A stretch of 9,231 nucleotides of DNA from an uncultured Spirochaetaceae bacterium (GTDB lineage Bacteria; Spirochaetota; Spirochaetia; SZUA-6; Bin103). Positions 6,136 to 9,231 of the stretch are shown in pieces. Position numbers and translations under genes: made by a program. The DNA lies in contig CAJWOB010000072.1 of the NCBI GenBank assembly GCA_913043885.1, positions 1-9,231 on the forward strand, read 5' to 3'. The notes under the pieces are model-generated. The model had not been told where the DNA came from, ran no database searches, and saw only the letters and a program-made list of their open reading frames with translations. The first letter of the stretch is position 1. Each line of letters opens with the position of its first letter.

Positions 6136-7399
6136 TGGGCACGGCTGTCGGTCGTATCGTCCAAGAGTTCGTGTTTCGGTCGCTTGTCGATCAGCGCATC
6201 CCCATCCAGGTCCACGGCCACCGCAAGGAGATGGAGGGAGTGCTGGCTAGCGTCGACGACACCAGCCTGGACCTGACCGTCTCACAGGGCGGAGCTTGGC
6301 GACGTCGAGACGGACGAGCCCATCCGTGCGTTCTTCCACTTCCAGAACAACTACCACACCTTCACAGCGACGGCGGCCAAGGTAGAGGGAGCGCTCCTGA
6401 GGCTGCACCGACCGGAGTCCATCTACCGGAACGTCAAGCGCAAGTACGAACGGGTGCCGGCTCCGGCTGCGATCAGCATCTCCTTTTCGCTCCTAGGCGA
6501 GGACGTTCAGCTCCACTTCCCGAAATCGGAGGCTGAGGCGGCGGTGAGCATCGAGCCGAGCGTCTCCGCCGAGCGCCGCGAGAGCTCCCACGATATCCCG
6601 ACGCTCATCGCCGACTTTCGCGCCAAGGTGGGCGAGATGGTCAGCAGCAACAAGATCGTGATGCTGCGTGACAGGCCGGCTTCGACCTTGATGGAGAAGC
6701 TGCTGGTGCGGACGCGGAAGATCCTGTGGCTGCCGAGCACGGAGGAGGAGTTCCCCTTCTATTAGGTCCGTTCTCGGACGAGCGGATCATCGTCAAGCTC
6801 GATCTGCGCAAGATCACCGACGAGGGATCGGCTACGGGCGAGAGTCTGGCGGACAACATCCTGTTCCGCCGGGCCAGCGCCGACTCTTTCTCCGACCTGT
6901 ATTGCCCGATGCTCTACCGCGAATACGTGGTGGGGTACATCCATCTCTCCAATCACCGCGATCGTCGAGAGAAGATCGGCGAAGACCTGGTCGAGTACAC
7001 CTACGAGTTCGCGCGTGTGCTGTGTCACGCGCTACAGCTCAACGGCTACCTCAAGGCCGAGGGGCAGGAAGACGACCTCATCGAGAGCAGCGTCATCGAC
7101 ATGAGCGCGTCGGGTCTGCTGTTCACCTATTCGGGACCCAAGGTGGTAGAGGAGCTGCAGGCGGGGAGCGATATCGATCTGGTGCTGCAGACCGAGACGC
7201 GAGAGCTGGTGGTGGGATCGAAGGTTATGCGGCGCTTCGCCGCCGACGACAACTACTTCTTCGGCGTCGAGTTCGTCCGCGTCACCCGGACGATTTCGGG
7301 TACCTGTTCGAATATCTCTACGGCAAGCAGTTCTCGACCGAGTTCGCCGAGGTGGTCGAAGGTGGGATGCAGTCGGCGGAGATCGTTCCGCCGGAGTAG
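6135..7399 (+). CDS. PilZ-domain protein with YcgR-like N-terminus and GAF-like insert; frame broken three times
   Basis: Three frames read in turn make one protein. Removing one G at 6287-6289, adding one C at 6753-6756 and adding one C at 7285-7287 yields exactly 422 codons (421 residues) from GTG 6135 to TAG 7399. Residues 1-100 look like a YcgR-type N-terminal domain (VDQRIPIQVHGHRKEMEGVL, AFFHFQNNYHTFTATA) and end with RKYER (6439-6453, about residue 102), the RxxxR motif that binds c-di-GMP in PilZ proteins. The other PilZ motif, DxSxxG (DMSASG, 7098-7115, about residue 322), lies far downstream and is followed by strands like those of PilZ (ELVVGSKVMRRF, NYFFGVEFVRV). Between them, about residues 215-300 look GAF-like (PMLYREYVVGYIHLSN, then a helix EYTYEFARVLCHAL). 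The protein is likely a cytoplasmic c-di-GMP receptor or effector. The GTG start overlaps the stop of the PPC gene; no Shine-Dalgarno is seen, so coupling is likely. The frame breaks look like sequencing error, since coding quality is intact on both sides of each. Confidence 0.72.
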
Positions 7400-7405
7400 C
7401 TGGCG

Positions 7406-7420
7406 GGCGCGGCACGCGCC
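7406..7420. terminator. GC hairpin between convergent genes
   Basis: GGCGCG (7406-7411) and CGCGCC (7415-7420) form a 6-bp stem with loop GCA in the 30-base gap between the PilZ stop (7399) and the stop of the minus-strand gene (7430). Its position suits a bidirectional terminator, but no T-run follows on either strand, so the call rests on position and stem only. Confidence 0.35.
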
Positions 7421-7429
7421 GCACTACGC

Positions 7430-7885
7430 CTATGCGCCCTCTGCTTCGTCCAGCAGTAGGTGGTGCATCTCCTCCGGTGAGACCTGCTGCTCGTGGGATA
7501 ACGGCTGCTCGAGCTCAGCGGCATCCGACCGCATCTGTTCGGCCAGGGTAGCGTGCACGTCCGCCAGACTGGCCACCGACGCCTCGCCGGTTGCCATGCG
7601 ACGCGCCAGCGCAGAGGTGGCGTGGCGGTTCTGGCTGAGAAAGCTGGCATATTCTTCGGTGAGCGAAGCCAGCTGGGACAGGTGTTCGGAGCGCGTGGTC
7701 ACCTGACGGGCGTCGTCGAGGGACGCGTACAGCGACCTGATGCAGCGGTCGATGAAGCGGAGGTCCTCCACGAGGCAGTCCACATAGGGAGCGTCGTCTA
7801 CATCGAGCTTCTCTGCCTGCTGGATGTGACGCAGCCGTAGCTCAAGGAAGAAGACGTCGTCGTCGTAGTTGATGCGGCGTGCCAC
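7430..7885 (-). CDS. Helical cytoplasmic protein of unknown function
   Basis: Read from GTG 7885, this is 151 residues, beginning VARRINYDDDVFFLELRLRH. There is no signal peptide or membrane segment. The sequence is acidic and strongly helical, with heptad-like stretches (LVEDLRFIDRCIRSLYASL, SEHLSQLASLTEEYASFLSQ, SLADVHATLAEQMRSDAAEL), and it ends in an acidic tail (SPEEMHHLLLDEAEGA). I do not recognise a family. Codon third positions are GC-rich through the whole frame, which supports coding. The frame stays open upstream to 8020, but that part overlaps rpsF in antisense and is Arg-rich. GTG 7885 has only AGGA two bases away as a possible ribosome site, and GTG 7951 is an alternative. The gene faces away from rpsF across about 110 bases and converges on the PilZ gene. 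A coiled-coil or flagellar-accessory role is possible but unsupported. Confidence 0.6.
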   Translation of the reverse strand: MARRINYDDDVFFLELRLRHIQQAEKLDVDDAPYVDCLVEDLRFIDRCIRSLYASLDDARQVTTRSEHLSQLASLTEEYASFLSQNRHATSALARRMATGEASVASLADVHATLAEQMRSDAAELEQPLSHEQQVSPEEMHHLLLDEAEGA

Positions 7886-7925
7886 TATCCTGATGGTCGG
7901 CTGCCAGTGCGGGTGCCATGAGCGG

Positions 7926-7931
7926 TTGACA
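7926..7931 (+). promoter_or_regulatory. Lone -35-like TTGACA upstream of rpsF
   Basis: A perfect TTGACA lies in the divergent gap 7886-7998, 68 bases before the rpsF start. No acceptable -10 hexamer is found at 16-18 bases (the best is CACTGT), so this is at most half a promoter. It is the only recognisable element in the gap. Confidence 0.2.
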
Positions 7932-7998
7932 GGAGTGCCGTTTCCCGTCACTGTTGAGGCACGCGCTGGCGTTCGCCGGCTGCAGCAATCGAATATCT

Positions 7999-8283
7999 GT
8001 GCGCCCTTACGAAACGACACTTATCTTCCGCCCCGACTCTGCTGCCGTGGAGCGCGGCAAGCAGGCGGTGGAAGCCAGCTTCGAGCGCTTCTCCGCCAAG
8101 GTTGTGCGGCAAGACGACATCGGCGAGCGCACCCTCGCCTACCCGATCCAGAAGCAGGATCGCGGCCACTACACGCTGTACGAAATAGAGAGCGATCCGC
8201 AGGTGATCGCCGAGATTCGCGGTGCGCTGGCCCTGCTGCCGGATGTAATGAAGTATTTCCTCGTCCGCAAGGAGCCAGCGTAG
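7999..8283 (+). CDS. rpsF: Small ribosomal subunit protein bS6
   Basis: Ninety-four residues starting at GTG 7999: MRPYETTLIFRPDSAA. The S6 pattern is clear: the opening R-x-Y-E strand, the helix VERGKQAVEASFERF, the strand-turn with GERTLAYPIQKQDRGHY (the usual Gly-x-R-x-L-A-Y-x-I segment), YTLYEIESDPQVIAEI, and LLPDVMKYFLVRKE. S6 binds 16S rRNA together with S18 on the small-subunit platform. The length equals the core family length, with no C-terminal extension. The frame is open upstream to TTG 7954, but those residues are not S6-like. No clear Shine-Dalgarno precedes the GTG. ssb follows after 6 bases, the normal rpsF-ssb order. The expected next genes rpsR and rplI are absent because the sequence changes character after about 8670. 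Confidence 0.95.
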   Translation: MRPYETTLIFRPDSAAVERGKQAVEASFERFSAKVVRQDDIGERTLAYPIQKQDRGHYTLYEIESDPQVIAEIRGALALLPDVMKYFLVRKEPA

Positions 8284-8289
8284 CGAAAC

Positions 8290-8868
8290 GTGGCGGACAT
8301 CAACCACGTTATCCTCGTCGGTCGGCTTACCCGCGACGCAGAGCTGCGCTACACCGGCGGTGGCTTCGCGGTGGCCAACATCTCCATCGCGATCAACCAG
8401 CGCCGCAAGCGCGATGAACAGTGGGTGGAAGAGGCCCATTTCTTCGATGCAGTGGTATGGGGCCGTACCGCCGAATCACTCGCCCCCTACCTCAAGAAGG
8501 GAAAGCAGATCGGCCTCGAGGGCGAGCTGCGGCAGAATCGCTGGGAGCAGGACGGCCAGAAGCGCAGTAAGGTGGAGATCTCCACGACCAACATCCAGCT
8601 GCTCGGAGGGCGCAGCGACGGCGGTGGCAGCTCAGAGTATGGGCCGCCATCCGAGAGCGACGGGCCTCCCCGCCTTCTTGAAGAGCCCCATCACCTCCTC
8701 GTCCGACTTGCCCACGATGAGCTCCTTGTTGATGTGCGAGAGCCAGATCGCAGCGCGCAAGCCCAGCCGCTCCGCGACGATTTGCGCATAGGTGGTTTCG
8801 TGGCCCTGTCCATTGGATTGAGTCCCGATGCGAACAACCACATCGCCGTTCGCCAGCACATGCAATGA
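8290..8868 (+). CDS. ssb: Single-stranded DNA-binding protein, 3' part replaced by foreign antisense sequence
   Basis: GTG 8290 begins MADINHVILVGRLTRDAELR, the standard start of bacterial SSB. The OB fold is complete over about 107 residues: GGGFAVANISIAINQ, EEAHFFDAVVWGRTAE, PYLKKGKQIGLEGELRQNRW, then SKVEISTTNIQLLGGR. A short Gly/Ser linker (SDGGGSSEYGPPSES) follows, as in the family. After about base 8670 the frame continues to a stop at 8868, but those roughly 65 residues are the antisense reading of a dehydrogenase gene on the minus strand. The expected acidic tail ending in something like DDDIPF, which recruits partner proteins, is missing. The true protein therefore cannot be read to its end here. 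It acts in replication and repair by coating single-stranded DNA, usually as a tetramer. It is in one unit with rpsF. Confidence 0.9.
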   Translation: MADINHVILVGRLTRDAELRYTGGGFAVANISIAINQRRKRDEQWVEEAHFFDAVVWGRTAESLAPYLKKGKQIGLEGELRQNRWEQDGQKRSKVEISTTNIQLLGGRSDGGGSSEYGPPSESDGPPRLLEEPHHLLVRLAHDELLVDVREPDRSAQAQPLRDDLRIGGFVALSIGLSPDANNHIAVRQHMQ

Positions 8869-9231
8869 GGCATGCTCTTCCTCATAGCCGGCCGTGTTCT
8901 CGAAGTACGCCGAGCATCCAATACCTCGAAGCTTGCCCTCGGTCTCGCTTGCAGCTCGGCGCAGTTCGAACTCTTCGGCGCAAGAAAGACGCATGACCTG
9001 CTCCAAATTCGACTCGAAGTCACCGGAATCGAACTCGAAGCCGAGCGCGGTGCGGTAGGGCATTGCAGAGGTTTTGACCAGGTTTCTGCGCCGCAGCTCC
9101 CAGGGTGACAGCCCAAGCTCTCGGGCCGCATGATCCATTGCGCGCTCCAAGGCAAAGTTGCACTCCGGCTTGCCCGCGCCGCGATAAGCATCGATAGGTA
9201 CAGTATTGGTGAACACGCATTTCACCTCGAT
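8632..9231 (-). CDS. Molybdopterin-type dehydrogenase large subunit fragment (xanthine/CO dehydrogenase family)
   Basis: The frame is open at the right window edge (IEVKCVFTNT) and runs leftwards to a stop at 8632. It contains hallmark segments of the second molybdenum-cofactor half of the CoxL/XdhA family: FTNTVPIDAYRGAGKPE, ALERAMDHAARELGLSPWEL, RRRNLV, YRTALGFEFDSGDFESNL, RGIGCSAYFENTAGYEEEHA and IGTQSNGQGHETTYAQIVAE. Such proteins oxidise purines, aldehydes, CO or aromatic compounds together with FeS and FAD subunits; which substrate applies cannot be told here. Only about 155 residues match, out of a usual 750-800. Past ERLGL (about 8757) the sequence no longer follows the family, although the frame stays codon-rich. 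Codon choice is more mixed (ACT, GTA, CCT, GAT, TAT, TTG) than in the rest of the window. Both ends are therefore truncated, and origin from another genome is likely. Confidence 0.82.
   Translation of the reverse strand: MEVKCVFTNTVPIDAYRGAGKPECNFALERAMDHAARELGLSPWELRRRNLVKTSAMPYRTALGFEFDSGDFESNLEQVMRLSCAEEFELRRAASETEGKLRGIGCSAYFENTAGYEEEHASLHVLANGDVVVRIGTQSNGQGHETTYAQIVAERLGLRAAIWLSHINKELIVGKSDEEVMGLFKKAGRPVALGWRPIL
8650..8760. other. Probable chimeric junction region
   Basis: To the left lies ssb on the plus strand without its acidic tail. To the right lies an internal piece of a dehydrogenase gene on the minus strand. Neither gene has a natural end here. The stretch between, about 8665-8757, reads well only on the minus strand (HINKELIVGKSDEEVMGLF, with almost every third codon base G or C) but matches neither neighbour. 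No insertion sequence, tRNA or direct repeat is visible at the joint. Confidence 0.6.

Noticed and set aside
6135..7399. Programmed ribosomal frameshifting in the PilZ gene
   Set aside because: Three breaks in mixed directions at plain G/C runs without slippery heptamers or stem-loops fit sequencing error better.
8670..8868. C-terminal extension of SSB as a novel domain
   Set aside because: It is the antisense reading of a recognisable dehydrogenase gene and has poorer codon use than the minus strand.

Overview
The window is a GC-rich bacterial segment that reads as a spirochaete (Spirochaetaceae-like) chromosome. The basis is indirect: two exported beta-rich proteins of a type I associate with spirochaetes, a COG1078-type HD phosphohydrolase, a PilZ protein with a YcgR-like N-terminus, and rpsF followed by ssb. 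The taxonomic call is inference from recalled family resemblance. No RNA gene, CRISPR array, transposase or integrase was seen, and no stretch longer than about 130 bases lacks a gene.

Layout from left to right. (1) Bases 1-2186, minus strand: two exported proteins. The downstream one is cut by the window edge. It has its own promoter candidate and a structured leader. The upstream one carries one apparent frameshift. (2) Bases 2197-2505, plus strand: a small DUF503/YlxP-family protein, starting only 10 bases from the start of the divergent exported protein. (3) Bases 2502-3779, minus strand: an HD-domain phosphohydrolase of the dGTPase/SAMHD1 type. Its stop codon shares the palindrome CTAG with the DUF503 stop. 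(4) Bases 3821-7399, plus strand: three genes whose stops and starts overlap by one base each. They encode a lipoprotein, an exported PPC-domain protein and a cytoplasmic PilZ protein. The PilZ reading frame is broken by three single-base indels, all at short G or C runs. (5) Bases 7430-7885, minus strand: an unrecognised helical protein, convergent with PilZ and divergent from rpsF. (6) Bases 7999 to about 8670, plus strand: rpsF and ssb. (7) About 8670-9231: the ssb frame runs into antisense sequence of a molybdopterin-type dehydrogenase (xanthine/CO dehydrogenase large-subunit family). Codon use and base composition look different there, and the ssb acidic tail and any rpsR/rplI are missing. 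I read this as a probable contig chimera, with recombination as the alternative.

The most interesting coherent unit is the coupled lipoprotein/PPC/PilZ trio, which would place two envelope proteins under the same translation control as a putative c-di-GMP receptor. The PilZ protein itself looks unusual. Its two signature motifs, RxxxR and DxSxxG, are about 220 residues apart, with a GAF-like segment between them. The four single-base frame breaks in otherwise intact genes suggest sequencing or assembly error more than gene decay, so proteins should be read from corrected frames.
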